Assembly (NCBI RefSeq): GCF_041051975.1
Contig: NZ_CP163435.1
Span: forward strand, 186,001 to 250,000
DNA from: Streptomyces sp. R21
Lineage (GTDB): Bacteria > Actinomycetota > Actinomycetes > Streptomycetales > Streptomycetaceae
Length of the DNA stretch: 64,000 nucleotides
Direction: 5' to 3'
This document shows positions 7,839 to 16,454 of the stretch, piece after piece. The position numbers and the translations under genes are program-made. The notes under the pieces were generated by a model, which saw nothing but the letters and a program-made list of their open reading frames with translations, searched no databases and was not told where the DNA came from. How positions within the stretch are numbered: the stretch's first letter is position 1; every line of letters starts with the position of its first letter.

Positions 7839-8975
7839 ATGCTCTTCCCCACGCCTGCCCTCACTTCTGACGACCACCGCGTGCTTGAGGCGATCGACCA
7901 CATGCGCGACGCGTTGCGACACCAGGTGCGCAACTCTCCCGCCAAGTGGACGGACGGTCTGCGCAAGTTCCTCACCGCCGACGCCGTGGCGGCATCGAAC
8001 TCCATCGAGGGCTTCAAGGTGGCCACGGTCGACGTCGAAGACCTGATGGAGGGGGAGAACGAGGTCGAGGTGTCCGAGGAGAACCGCGAAGAGACCCTCG
8101 CCTACCAACGGATGATGACCTACATCCAGACGCTCCACGACGTCGAGGACTTCACCTACAACAAAGGTCTCCTCAACAGCCTCCACTGGATGCTGCAGGG
8201 CCATCGTCACAGCGCCCGCCGACCGGCCGGCCAGTGGCGCAGCGGACCTGTCTACGTCACCGACGCCCGCGATCCCGGCATCGCCGCCTACACCGCACCC
8301 GACGCCGGGCTCGTCCCCGCGCTGATGTCGGAGCTCGTCGACTGGCTCAACACCGACGATGGCAGCCATCCCCTGGTCCGGGCGGCGATGGCCCACCTGC
8401 ATCTGGTGTCCATCCATCCCTGGGCCGACGGCAACGGCCGCATGTCGCGCTCGCTGCAAACCCTCATGATCGCCCGGGAAGGTGTCCTCGCCCCGGAGTT
8501 CTCCTCCATCGAGAGCTGGCTCGGGCGGCCCGGCAACACGTGGGAGTACTACCGCGAACTCAACGACCGCGGTACCCACTACACGCCCCGGCAGGACGTC
8601 TCCAGCTGGGTCCGCTTCAGCCTCACCGCCTACCACCAGCAGGCCCAGACCGTCCAAGGCCGGCTTACCCGCTCCGGCCGTGTGTGGACAGCCCTCGCCG
8701 GCTTCGCCGAGGAGACCGGTCTCGACGAACGTACGGTCACCGCCCTCCACGACGTCGCCATGGCCGGGCGCGTACGCCGCTCCCGCTACCAACATGCCGA
8801 GGCCCTGAGCGTCCAACAGGCCCAACGCGATCTCCGCGACCTCACCACGACCCTCATCCTCCAGCCCGTCGGCCGCACGCGCGCCCGCTACTACGTCGCC
8901 GGCCCCCGCTTCCCCCCGCACGCCATCGACATCGCCCACACCCCCATGACCCTCACACAGCCCTACCGCACCTGA
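7839..8975 (+). CDS. Fic-family protein (AMPylase or related), class II
   Basis: This 378-residue protein carries the Fic catalytic loop HPWADGNGRMSR (His at about 193), matching HxFx(D/E)GNGRxxR with Trp for Phe. The inhibitory motif S/TxxxEG/N is present near the N-terminus as SNSIEG (residues 53-58), so it belongs to the class whose own N-terminal helix blocks ATP binding until relieved. A C-terminal winged-helix-like region with RTRARYYVAG is typical of the long bacterial Fic proteins. It would transfer AMP or another phosphate-linked group to a target protein. No partner antitoxin gene is adjacent. The frame extends far upstream, but family similarity begins at this ATG. Confidence 0.92.
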   Translation: MLFPTPALTSDDHRVLEAIDHMRDALRHQVRNSPAKWTDGLRKFLTADAVAASNSIEGFKVATVDVEDLMEGENEVEVSEENREETLAYQRMMTYIQTLHDVEDFTYNKGLLNSLHWMLQGHRHSARRPAGQWRSGPVYVTDARDPGIAAYTAPDAGLVPALMSELVDWLNTDDGSHPLVRAAMAHLHLVSIHPWADGNGRMSRSLQTLMIAREGVLAPEFSSIESWLGRPGNTWEYYRELNDRGTHYTPRQDVSSWVRFSLTAYHQQAQTVQGRLTRSGRVWTALAGFAEETGLDERTVTALHDVAMAGRVRRSRYQHAEALSVQQAQRDLRDLTTTLILQPVGRTRARYYVAGPRFPPHAIDIAHTPMTLTQPYRT

Positions 8976-9165
8976 TCTTCCCCGCAGCAGCCCCACGGGC
9001 AGTCCGCGACGCCGAGCTGGCTTTGACGTCGTCAATCGGCCCCTGTGCGATAGCCCGAACTGGGCCCGATTCGTGAAGATCTATGACGGCACGAAGCAGT
9101 CCCGGCACGAGCGACTGCACCCGTCCGGTGGGGCCGTCTGAAGCCGTCTCTCCACAAACGGGCGC

Positions 9166-9350
9166 TCAGGTGAGGAGTTCGGCGAGTTGGGCCATCTCGG
9201 TGGGCGGGTCGTCACCGGTTGGATGAGGAGCTCATCGACGCCTGCCTGTTCCAGGGCGGTGATGCGGGTGCGCAGGTCGTCGCGCCGGCTGATCGCCCGC
9301 ACCAGATGCTCGCCACCGCTGGTGAAGACCGACGCCACCCCGGCCACGGT
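9166..9350 (-). pseudogene. C-terminal fragment resembling an LLM-class flavin oxidoreductase
   Basis: The minus strand encodes VFTSGGEHLVRAISRRDDLR then ITALEQAGVDELLIQPV. After a frameshift near 9213 it continues DPPTEMAQLAELLT and a stop at 9166-9168. This reads as the end of a luciferase-like (F420 or FMN) oxidoreductase. Upstream sequence to about 9690 is not recognisable, so only the tail survives. Confidence 0.45.
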
Positions 9351-9687
9351 TACTGAACATGAATTCGTGATGTCGGTCTGACCGGGGGTGCAGTTGCCGG
9401 TGTCCGGCCCGGAGGGGGGCGACCACCGGGGCGTCTGCTCACCGGACCGGGGGTGGTGTCCCGCCAAGGCCAAGTGGTGTAGAGAGCGGAACCGTTTGAG
9501 TCCGGATGCACCTCGCCACGGCCTGGCGCACGAGCGCCAGGATCCGATCCCGACGCTGCTCTCGGCGGTTGACGCCGATCTGCGGCAACGCTTCAGGGGC
9601 ACTGCGGCCATGACCTGCGGAGTCCCGAACTCCGCATCTCTGCACCACTTCCCTGGACGCAACCGAGCGTCCGGCCAGAGTGCGCGT
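9351..9687. other. Intergenic, nothing recognised
   Basis: A minus-strand frame stays open across this stretch but shows no family and mixed codon bias. It is probably degraded sequence upstream of the oxidoreductase relic. Confidence 0.35.
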
Positions 9688-10710
9688 TCAGTCCTCACGG
9701 ATGCGGCGCAGCGTAGCCACGAGTCTGCGAGGAAGCTTCGGGCCTGCGCACGCGTAGTCGATCAGCAGGTTCCGGTAGGCGGTGTTCGCGAGCTCCGGTG
9801 CCAGGGCGGTCAAGGCCCGCAGGTCGTCGGGCGAGCCGGACAGCCGTGCGCGATAGGCGACCCTCGCCGCGCGCAGGGAGACGTCGTGTGGTGCGTGTTG
9901 CAGGCCCTGTCCGGCGAGGTTCGCGGCTGCGGCGAAGTCGCCCTGTTCGGCGCGCACGTCGGCAAGGTCCAGGTAGAGGGACCAGTTGACGCAGTCCAGG
10001 GCCAGAGCGTCTTCGTACGCCGCCGCAGCCTGGCGCAGATTGCCCATCACACGCCAGGTGGCCGCTCGGGCGACCGCGGTCCACATGACCCGGTCAGCAG
10101 CATCGGCGCGATCGCACAGGAGGAAGGACAAGTCGTAGCGGCCGCAGGCGCGGGGCAGCCGTGCCATGGCGGCCAACGACTCCGGCACGGGGCTGCGTTC
10201 GGACACCACATCGAGGGCATGGAACCAGGGCGTGAACCGCTCACGCATCTCGTCGGTGTTCAGGTCGTGGCCGTAGTCCAACGTCCGCAGACACGCCTCA
10301 GCCAGCGCCTCGGCACTCACCGCGTCAAGAAAGCGCACATCGCCGAACCAGGGTGCCACGCCCCACGCCACGTCGGGCCGCACCCCCGTGACCGAGCCGA
10401 GGGCCATCACCGCGTCGTTCATGTCCCCGTCGAGGAACAAGAAGTACGCCTGCGCCAGCACTGCGCTCAAGGAGCCGTCCCCTGCAAGGCCCTCTTGCAG
10501 TTCCGAGCGCCGGTCCTGCCGCAACTCGGCGAGGGCCGCATAGGGTTCCGGAGCTGCTGGCGCCGAGGCTATCGACCCGACCAGAAATTTGACGGCGCCG
10601 ACCGGGCTTCCGCCGCAGTGCGCCATCACACCGGCGAGAGCGACTCCCGTCGTCACTGATTGATTCGGCATCGCCAGAGAATATCCGTGGCCAAAGGGTG
10701 AGGATTGCAT
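9688..10710 (-). CDS. TPR-like helical repeat protein of unknown role
   Basis: This 340-residue protein is rich in Ala and Leu with paired helices. The C-terminal half has recognisable tetratricopeptide character (AAAAYEDALALDCVNWSLYL then DLADVRAEQGDFAAAANLAG), suggesting a protein-interaction scaffold. There is no signal peptide. An internal Met (MPNQSVTTG) at 10671 is an alternative start. The gene is divergent, by only 2 bp, from the CPCC-family pseudogene. Its partner is unknown. Confidence 0.75.
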   Translation of the reverse strand: MQSSPFGHGYSLAMPNQSVTTGVALAGVMAHCGGSPVGAVKFLVGSIASAPAAPEPYAALAELRQDRRSELQEGLAGDGSLSAVLAQAYFLFLDGDMNDAVMALGSVTGVRPDVAWGVAPWFGDVRFLDAVSAEALAEACLRTLDYGHDLNTDEMRERFTPWFHALDVVSERSPVPESLAAMARLPRACGRYDLSFLLCDRADAADRVMWTAVARAATWRVMGNLRQAAAAYEDALALDCVNWSLYLDLADVRAEQGDFAAAANLAGQGLQHAPHDVSLRAARVAYRARLSGSPDDLRALTALAPELANTAYRNLLIDYACAGPKLPRRLVATLRRIRED

Positions 10711-10712
10711 CC

Positions 10713-11036
10713 GTGACTTCGATCAATGTTCGGGGAGCTGCCGCGGACGGGCCATAACGCTGTCCCTGCTGCGGCTTCATCACCCTGGCCGAGCGCGGAG
10801 CATACGAGATCTGCCGTGTCTGTTTCTGGGAGGACGACGGCCAGGACGAGCAAGACGCGGACGAGATCCGAGGCGGCCCCAACCACGGGCTCAGCCTCCG
10901 CAAGGCCCGCCGGAACTTCCAGGAGATCGGCGCATGCGACGAACGCTCGACCCGGTCCGTGCGGGACCCTCTGCCCCACGAACACTCCACCAGCGGCACA
11001 CCGTACGGGACGGGCACCATCCGTCCGCGGCGCTGA
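10713..11036 (+). pseudogene. CPCC-family cysteine-rich protein with an in-frame stop
   Basis: From GTG 10713 the frame reads fourteen codons, a TAA at 10755-10757, then RCPCCGFITLAERGAYEICR and CFWEDDGQDEQDADEIRGGP to TGA 11034-11036. CPCCGF and CxVCFWEDDGQ are the signature of the small zinc-ribbon-like CPCC family (about 100 residues). The stop falls where the family normally has a residue just before CPCC (GPYxCPCC), so one TAC-to-TAA change would explain it. The rest of the frame looks intact, so decay is recent or the stop is a sequence error. Confidence 0.7.
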
Positions 11037-11138
11037 CAGCAGACGGTGAACCGTCCTCCACCGCGTCACAAGCGCACCTGGTTCGGGCGCCGTACCTGCC
11101 GCGGTGGGAAAGCGGAAAGCGGTCGATCCGGGACGGGC

Positions 11139-11363
11139 ATGAGTTGCGTCAGATACGACGTGCACGAGATGGCCGCGGCGGCCGCGGCTGCCGATGACCG
11201 GTCCCTGAACTCATGGCTGATCTCCGCGGTGCGTCGCGCTGCCGAGTCGGGTGAGACGCCGCATCGCCCTGACGGCGATGCGGCTACGCCTGCCCCGCTA
11301 CGCGGGAGCGGGCATCACCCCGGCCCTGAAGAACCGGGCACCCCTGCCCGGAAGCAAGGGTGA
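11139..11363 (+). CDS. Ribbon-helix-helix antitoxin-like small protein
   Basis: The ATG at 11139 opens a 74-residue frame. DVHEMAAAAAAADDRSLNSW followed by LISAVRRAAE matches the second helix and tail of Arc/HicB-type ribbon-helix-helix proteins (family pattern AEDRSLNxWxxxAL). The N-terminal strand (MSCVRYDV) is short and the C-terminus is Pro/Gly-rich without clear structure, so it may be degraded. No toxin gene is evident next to it. Confidence 0.45.
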   Translation: MSCVRYDVHEMAAAAAAADDRSLNSWLISAVRRAAESGETPHRPDGDAATPAPLRGSGHHPGPEEPGTPARKQG

Positions 11364-11404
11364 AGGACGCAGGCTGCGGACTCCTGGGATGCCGCACCGC
11401 GACG

Positions 11405-11968
11405 CTATCGACGACTGTGCCCGCCGCTCACCTCGGGTTCGGGGCACACCCCATGGCTCATGGTCCACAAGCCGGCCTTCGCCAGGATCCACTCCTCCAG
11501 CCGCGGACCGTCATACGTCTCCCGGTCCACGAAAGCAAAGCTCACCCGGACGTCCTCAACAGGTTCGAGCTCAAGATTGCGCTGACCAAAGTCGAACTCC
11601 TCGACCTCCCAGTGGCAGCCCCTGTCCTGCAGGGCGGAGGCCAGCGCCGACTCGGTGACGTGCGAGTCGAAGCTGCGCACCGGGCCGCGGTTCGAGCTGG
11701 GCAACGTCACCGAGTCCAACACCAGCGACAGCGTCAACGACCGAAGCGTCCGGCACTGGCAGAAAAGCAACTCGACCGACCCTACGGCGAAGCGACGCGG
11801 CCACCGATGCTTCCGGCTCACCCGCCCAAGATCCTCGGGCTCACCATATTCAGCGGCGATGTCCGCCCAACAAGCGTCAGGCCGCAGCGCTCCCATAGTC
11901 CCCGTCGCGGCCAGCTGCGCCAGCTCCTCCACCAATGCCATCACAAGATCATCGCATCTCCGCTCCAT
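11405..11968 (-). CDS. Conserved hypothetical protein
   Basis: This 187-residue protein has good codon periodicity and no signal or membrane segment. Its mixed alpha/beta sequence includes WADIAAEYGEPEDLGRVSRK, VELLFCQCRTLRSLTLSL and VEEFDFGQRNLELEPVEDV. It resembles the small uncharacterised proteins that accompany immunity genes in actinomycetes, but I cannot assign a domain. A shorter start at ATG 11941 (MALVEELAQL) is equally possible. Confidence 0.6.
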   Translation of the reverse strand: MERRCDDLVMALVEELAQLAATGTMGALRPDACWADIAAEYGEPEDLGRVSRKHRWPRRFAVGSVELLFCQCRTLRSLTLSLVLDSVTLPSSNRGPVRSFDSHVTESALASALQDRGCHWEVEEFDFGQRNLELEPVEDVRVSFAFVDRETYDGPRLEEWILAKAGLWTMSHGVCPEPEVSGGHSRR

Positions 11969-12022
11969 CAGCCGCGCAGTCGCCGATCGAGCCCACGGCG
12001 GCGGGCCCGCCGGGATGGTGTG

Positions 12023-12172
12023 TCAGACCTTGGCGAGCCGGTCCACCAGCAGCTCGACCCTCGGCTCGGTGTCCTTGCGGCGGCAGCCGTCCCGACCGGG
12101 TCAGGGTCGCCACCCCGTGCAGGGACGCCCAGAACACCTCTCGATACGAACGACAGGCAGCGCGATCGCTGA
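12023..12172 (-). pseudogene. TetR-family regulator, C-terminal remnant with frameshift
   Basis: The minus strand reads SYREVFWASLHGVATLTRSG, then after a frameshift near 12090 continues KDTEPRVELLVDRLAKV and a TGA at 12023-12025. This is the end of a TetR protein with a WHG-type C-terminal domain. The DNA-binding half is gone. Confidence 0.5.
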
Positions 12173-12346
12173 GGTCTGCCGGACTGCTGAGGAGGGCTAC
12201 GAAGACCGGTGCCGGTCAAGGCCGGGTCAGTGCGGTTGCTGTATCCCGCTGCTGTACGACTGCACGGTCATGCGGGCTGCGAGCGGCTCGCCCTTGCCCC
12301 GTAGTCTCGGTCCCGACCACACAGCAAGGGCGGGGGCGTTCACACA

Positions 12347-12571
12347 ATGGCGAAGCCGGTACGTGCAGCACTGGGGGAAATCTGGCTCAACTGCCAGGTC
12401 TGCCACGGAGACCTGTTCCGAGAGCGGGGTGTCCTGCTCAACAGCACCGGCATGGAGTTCATGAAGCTGGCCTGGGCCGATGAAAACGCAACCGGTCTGA
12501 TCTGCTGGCGGTGCGGCTACGTGCACCTCTTCGTCAACAAGGACATCAAGCTCTACCGAGCGGACAAGTAA
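12347..12571 (+). CDS. Small zinc-ribbon-like protein
   Basis: This 74-residue protein has two CxxC knuckles, CQVC at about residue 16 and CWRC at about residue 54, separated by 36 residues. That spacing is consistent with a single zinc ribbon. The C-terminus (GYVHLFVNKDIKLYRADK) resembles conserved actinobacterial zinc-ribbon proteins with no known function. The start is an ATG, and no ribosome site is strong. It is a single transcription unit. Confidence 0.72.
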   Translation: MAKPVRAALGEIWLNCQVCHGDLFRERGVLLNSTGMEFMKLAWADENATGLICWRCGYVHLFVNKDIKLYRADK

Positions 12572-13201
12572 CACAGCCGAGTACGGCTTGGGCCGCTTCA
12601 GCCGACTTCCCCTGCAACCCTGCAACCGCCCCGACCCCTCACCCGGAATGTGTCCCGGCGAGGACACCGTCAACGAGCTCCAGGCCCAGGGCGGCCTCGT
12701 GAACGTGCGGCAGGCGGTGACGAACAGCGCGACGTCCGCGCCGTGTTCCCGGCGCGCGGCGCCGACCACCGTCGGGGATGCCGGACGTGTGCTCAAAGTG
12801 CGGCTCTCGATGCCGGGACAGCCGGGCTCTTGGCCGCGTGCGCGTGACGCCGACCGGCTTGATCGTCCCTGCGGACGCGCCGGACCCGCACACGGTGCTG
12901 AGCAGCCGTGACGGCCCCCTCCCGTCCGCGTACGCCGCTGCGCGAGGGGGCCAGGGGCGAGCTCGGTTTTCCGCGTGCTTCAGCCTGCTTCCAATTCCTC
13001 AAGAGGCTGAATTCCCGCCCGAGTTGTGTCTGAACCTGCGCTTGAGCAGTGGTCGAGTCCGGAGTGTCAGGGCTCCCGGTTGAGTTCGTGGAAGGCGCGA
13101 ACATCGAAGAAGCGCAGGCCGCCGATCCGCCAGGACTGAGCTGCAGCCGGCACGGAGCGCAACGCGGGTGACCCGGGTACTTGGGCGCGTGGGCGCGTGG
13201 C
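12572..13201. other. Gene-free stretch with one stable hairpin
   Basis: Coding-like sequence is broken into short frames on both strands; none gives a credible protein. A hairpin with 9-bp arms (GGCCCCCTC/GAGGGGGCC, 12913-12921 and 12944-12952) could end transcription from the zinc-ribbon gene or its neighbours. Confidence 0.4.
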
Positions 13202-13705
13202 CTATGCCGCCGTGACCAGGACGGGTGCGGCCTTCGTCCCCTGCTGCAGGGGGTGTGCCGTCCTGTCGGTGCGGGTGGCGAAGACGTAGAGGCGCAGGAC
13301 GAGGAAGCGGCCTATTCCGGCGAGGCCGGAGGCGCCGAGGTAGACGGTCTGCTCGGTCAGCATGCCGGGCGAGGCCTGCGCCAGATGCAGGACGAACACG
13401 GCGGCGCTGGTGGCGAGGTAGGCGGCGGTGGCCGACCCCGCGGACTGCCAGTGCTCGCGCCATCCGGCGCCGTTCTCCTTGCCGAACGTGTAGCGGGCGT
13501 GGAGCTCGGTGCACAGCAGGGTCGAGGCGACGGTGACGAGCGCGTTCGAGAGGGCCCACGGCATGCTCTTGGCCACCAGCGCTACCGCGACGCTGGAGAG
13601 GACTCCGACGCCACCCCCGAAGATCACAAACCGTATGAACGCGGCGATGGGGCCGGCAGTGGCCGCAGTCGCCGACACGGGCCCCTGTACGAGCGACGAC
13701 TTCAT
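13202..13705 (-). CDS. GtrA-family membrane protein
   Basis: This 167-residue protein has four hydrophobic segments: FIRFVIFGGGVGVLSSVAVA, WALSNALVTVASTLLC, AAYLATSAAVFVLHLA and LGASGLAGIGRFLVL. ELHARYTFG sits after the second segment, as in GtrA-like proteins. These are thought to help move lipid-linked sugars across the membrane for cell-envelope glycosylation. There is no adjacent glycosyltransferase, so its pathway is not visible. Just upstream is a broken DUF4097-like gene. Confidence 0.8.
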   Translation of the reverse strand: MKSSLVQGPVSATAATAGPIAAFIRFVIFGGGVGVLSSVAVALVAKSMPWALSNALVTVASTLLCTELHARYTFGKENGAGWREHWQSAGSATAAYLATSAAVFVLHLAQASPGMLTEQTVYLGASGLAGIGRFLVLRLYVFATRTDRTAHPLQQGTKAAPVLVTAA

Positions 13706-13737
13706 GACGTGGGCTCCTTTGCAGATTGCGGGCGGCT

Positions 13738-13863
13738 TCAGAGACTGCGGGCGGTGATGTCGCCGTAGGCGGTGCTCGCGCGGATGGTCAGGCCGGCGGC
13801 GGCGCCGTCGGTGTTCTTGAGCGAGTTGCAGATCCGGCCGTAGCTGGTGCCGGCGTCCAGAGC
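13738..13863 (-). pseudogene. DUF4097-like beta-helix protein, C-terminal fragment
   Basis: About 41 codons encode TSYGRICNSLKNTDGAAAG then LTIRASTAYGDITARSL and a stop. The YGDITARSL ending is characteristic of DUF4097 putative adhesin-like proteins. The frame before 13863 is unrelated, so the 5' part has been lost. Confidence 0.55.
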
Positions 13864-14106
13864 GGCACAGACTCCGCGGGCGGGGCTACGCGGACGGCAC
13901 CTGCCGGCAGGCGGCCGGCGATGCGCAGCGCTACCTGGTGCTTCTCCCCCGCTGGGTCTGCCGGTCGTCAACTGTTCTCGTGCACGCCCGGATCGGCCCG
14001 CATCGCCGCCGTCCCAGACCGGCCTCGCCGGCCTTGTCGCGTGGCGGCAAGCGCACCATTGGCGGCCCTCAACTCCCCTTGTCCGCAGTCGGGTCGGAGG
14101 TTGATC

Positions 14107-14640
14107 TCAGTGGCTTGGGGGCTGCGGGGCGCTGGCCGTCCCTGTTTCCCGGCCGCTGAGCGCGGCGTCCAGGGTTTCCTGGGCCGTGCGCATCGCCTCG
14201 GCGTACTTCGGCTCGGACATGCGCTGCCAGGCCAGGTCCGGTGGGATGTGCTCGACCCGGCTCATCACCCACCAGATGTTGCCGAACGGGTCCCGCACCC
14301 TGCCGCCACGGTCCCCCCACGCGCTATCGGCAGCCTCGGTGACCACGTGTGCCCCGTGCGCAACAGCAGCGGCCATGGCGGCGTCCGCGTCCGGGACGTA
14401 GACCCGCAACAGCGAGGGCATCACCGGCCAGTCGGGCCGTCGGTCGAAGGCCAGCACGACCGTGTCGCCGACGCGGATCTCGCCGTGGCCGATGGTTCCG
14501 TCCTCGACCGGTACCCGGGCAAGCTCTTCGCCGTCGAACGCGCCGGTGATGAAGTCGAGCAGTGCGCCGGTGTCGTCGGTGACCACCCATGGCGCAACGC
14601 TGGTGTAGCCCTCGGGTGCAGTCTGGCTCATCGGTGTCAT
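14107..14640 (-). CDS. VOC-superfamily (glyoxalase/PhnB-like) protein
   Basis: This 177-residue single-domain vicinal-oxygen-chelate protein has the paired beta-alpha-beta-beta-beta modules. APWVVTDDTGALLDFITGAF starts the first half, and RVRDPFGNIWWVMSRVE is the classic second-module ending. It is related to PhnB and bleomycin-resistance folds, so a metal-dependent lyase, dioxygenase or binding role is possible; metal ligands are not all obvious. MSQTAPEGY (14631) is an alternative start. An operator-like dyad lies upstream at 14684-14704. Confidence 0.85.
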   Translation of the reverse strand: MTPMSQTAPEGYTSVAPWVVTDDTGALLDFITGAFDGEELARVPVEDGTIGHGEIRVGDTVVLAFDRRPDWPVMPSLLRVYVPDADAAMAAAVAHGAHVVTEAADSAWGDRGGRVRDPFGNIWWVMSRVEHIPPDLAWQRMSEPKYAEAMRTAQETLDAALSGRETGTASAPQPPSH

Positions 14641-14683
14641 CCCCTCGTGCGTTCCTTCGTGATGTCACGACACTAGGCGTCAA

Positions 14684-14704
14684 CTAGGACAGTTCTGGTC
14701 CTAG
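14684..14704. promoter_or_regulatory. Inverted repeat upstream of the VOC gene
   Basis: Perfect 7-bp arms CTAGGAC/GTCCTAG are separated by 7 bases, 44 bp before the VOC start codon. The arrangement suits a dimeric repressor, but the regulator gene is not in the vicinity; a Tn3 remnant begins immediately on the other side. Confidence 0.45.
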
Positions 14705-14739
14705 ATGAACCCGGAATCAGCACAGCCCTCGTCAGCCCC

Positions 14740-15024
14740 TGGCATGAGGAAGAACAGAACCGGCGCCTGGCGCGCTGCGGGAGTCGTCACCGCACGCACG
14801 CCCGTCAGGGCGCCATCCACCAGGCGTACCGCGATCTGATGGAACACCAGCTCGGTGCGCTGGGCCTGGTCCTGAACGCCGTGGTGCTCTACACGCCGGG
14901 TACATCGACGCGGCCGTCGCCCAGCTCCGCGACGAGGGCCACGAATCCGCGACGAGGACATCGCGCGGCTGTCCCCGCTCAAGCACAAGAGAACATCTCC
15001 ACCCGCACTGCGCTGCCGAAGTGA
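14740..15024 (+). pseudogene. Tn3-family transposase, C-terminal remnant
   Basis: The plus strand encodes HARQGAIHQAYRDLMEHQLG, then ALGLVLNAVVLYTPG. With frameshifts, pieces resembling YIDAAVAQLRDEGHE, IRDEDIARLSPLKH and ISTRTALPK lead to a stop at 15024. This order is the end of Tn3-type transposases (LNAVVLWNTRY..., ARLSPLKHxHIN). At least two frame changes make it non-functional. Confidence 0.7.
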
Positions 15025-15144
15025 AAGAACATCGGCGCTCAGCTCCAACGGCCACCTGACCTGGCGCGTCGAGCAGATTGACCCCTGCTTTCGGCCCTGA
15101 AATGCACCCCGGTGCCGGTCGGTTGGCGCCCTAGAGTCGTAGTC

Positions 15145-15672
15145 ATGACGACGAAGACGAACGAGACCACACAGACCACGCAGACCACGGACTTCGCCCC
15201 GCTCCTTGTCCGCGGCGACGACGCCGAGACGACCCGCGACCCCAGCAGCGTCATGACACTGCTCGCGGACTCCGACCACACCGGCGGACGGCTCACCAGC
15301 TACCGGTCGACGTTCGCCGAGGGCGCGGTCGGCGCACCCGCCCACCTGCACACCAAGGCGTCCGAGATGTTCTTCGTGATCGACGGAGCACTCCAGGTGC
15401 TGGTGGGCGAGGAGATCACTGTTCTGGAGGCGGGCGACTTCCTCCTCGTGCCGCCGCACACCCCGCACGCCTTCGCCGCAGCTCCCGGCAGGACGGCCGA
15501 CGTACTGTTCGTCTTCACCCCGGGCGCCGGCCGCTTCGACTACCTGCGCCTCCTGGGCCGGGTGATGCGCGGCGAGGCCGACCCACAGGAGATCAAGGAC
15601 TCCTCGGAGCGGTTCGACAACCACTACGTCGACAGCCCGGCATGGCGCGAGGCACTCGCCGCACGCGACTGA
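15145..15672 (+). CDS. Cupin-domain protein
   Basis: This 175-residue protein has one cupin barrel. Motif 1 is GAPAHLHTKASEMFFVIDG with His-x-His and a Glu, and motif 2 is EAGDFLLVPPHTPHAFAA with the final His; together these form a mononuclear metal site. The N-terminal tail is rich in Thr/Gln (TTKTNETTQTTQTTD) and probably disordered. Such proteins range from dioxygenases to isomerases, and nothing nearby points to a substrate. The ATG at 15145 is the first start after the upstream stop with family-like sequence. Confidence 0.87.
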   Translation: MTTKTNETTQTTQTTDFAPLLVRGDDAETTRDPSSVMTLLADSDHTGGRLTSYRSTFAEGAVGAPAHLHTKASEMFFVIDGALQVLVGEEITVLEAGDFLLVPPHTPHAFAAAPGRTADVLFVFTPGAGRFDYLRLLGRVMRGEADPQEIKDSSERFDNHYVDSPAWREALAARD

Positions 15673-16039
15673 GCCCGTCGTTCAACAGGGCAGGCCAGTC
15701 AGCGCGCAGTCCGAGGACCTGCCGTTGACCAGCTTCCCGGCGCGGAAGCGAGCTGAGTCCTCCGCGCCGGCACAAGCCGGGACTGGGCTGGGGGTGCATC
15801 TATACGGAGACGCGATGAGCGCTTCAGCCCTCGCACTCTGGGAGTCTGGCTCTCGAGGCCACCCCCTTCTTCACCTGCGGGTTATTCGCCAGCTCTGGGG
15901 GCAGTTTCGTGTCCTCATCGATCTCAGCCGAGGCGGGCACGCAGCGGGCACGGCCGAGGGCTTGCGTGGTCTGCTGCTCAACTCAGTTGACCGGAGGAGT
16001 CGCGGTTGCTCTACTGCGATGCCGGACCGGGGAGGACGT
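15673..16039. other. Intergenic, nothing convincing
   Basis: The frame of the next gene is open back to about 15728, but the sequence before 16040 has no ribosome site, poor coding bias and no family resemblance. It is treated as noncoding leader. Confidence 0.4.
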
Positions 16040-16282
16040 GTGGCAGAACTGCCGGAGAGTGTAGATCGCGACATTCTGGAGGGGCGCACCATCCTCGCGG
16101 TGAAGACGATTCGTGAGGCACAAGGATGCTCGCTCCGCGAAGCAGTTGATCTTTACCATCAGCGCTACGCAGAGCTTCGTCCTGAGCCGGGCTCAGCCCA
16201 GGAAGCTACCCGGCCCCGCGTGCTGCGGTTCGAGCGGGACGGCTCTTTGACTGTGCTTGAGGGACTGCAAGACGCTCAGTAG
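16040..16282 (+). CDS. L7/L12 C-terminal-domain-like small protein
   Basis: GTG 16040 opens an 80-residue protein preceded by GGGGAGG at good spacing. The segment ILEGRTILAVKTIREAQGCS then LREAVDLYHQRYAELR follows the fold pattern of the ribosomal L7/L12 C-terminal domain (VIKxVRxxTGLGLKEAKxLV). It lacks the L7/L12 N-terminal dimer domain, so it is not a ribosomal stalk protein. Free-standing L7/L12-like domains occur in many bacteria with unknown role. Confidence 0.6.
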   Translation: MAELPESVDRDILEGRTILAVKTIREAQGCSLREAVDLYHQRYAELRPEPGSAQEATRPRVLRFERDGSLTVLEGLQDAQ

Positions 16283-16454
16283 CCGAAGAAGTGAAGGGTC
16301 GTGTCTGTGACCTGCGGCCGTGTGATCAATCAGCAAACGCGTCATCCTTGCCGCCTCCTCACGCCGCAGCCACTCGCCCCTGCCCGACGACGATCTCTGG
16401 GCGATCAACCGCTACGGAAATCTTGTATGCGCCGAGGAACGCATCCATGTCAAT

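Noticed and set aside
12639..12893. Minus-strand frame with protein-like stretches
   Set aside because: The pieces fall in several frames without start, stop or recognisable family.
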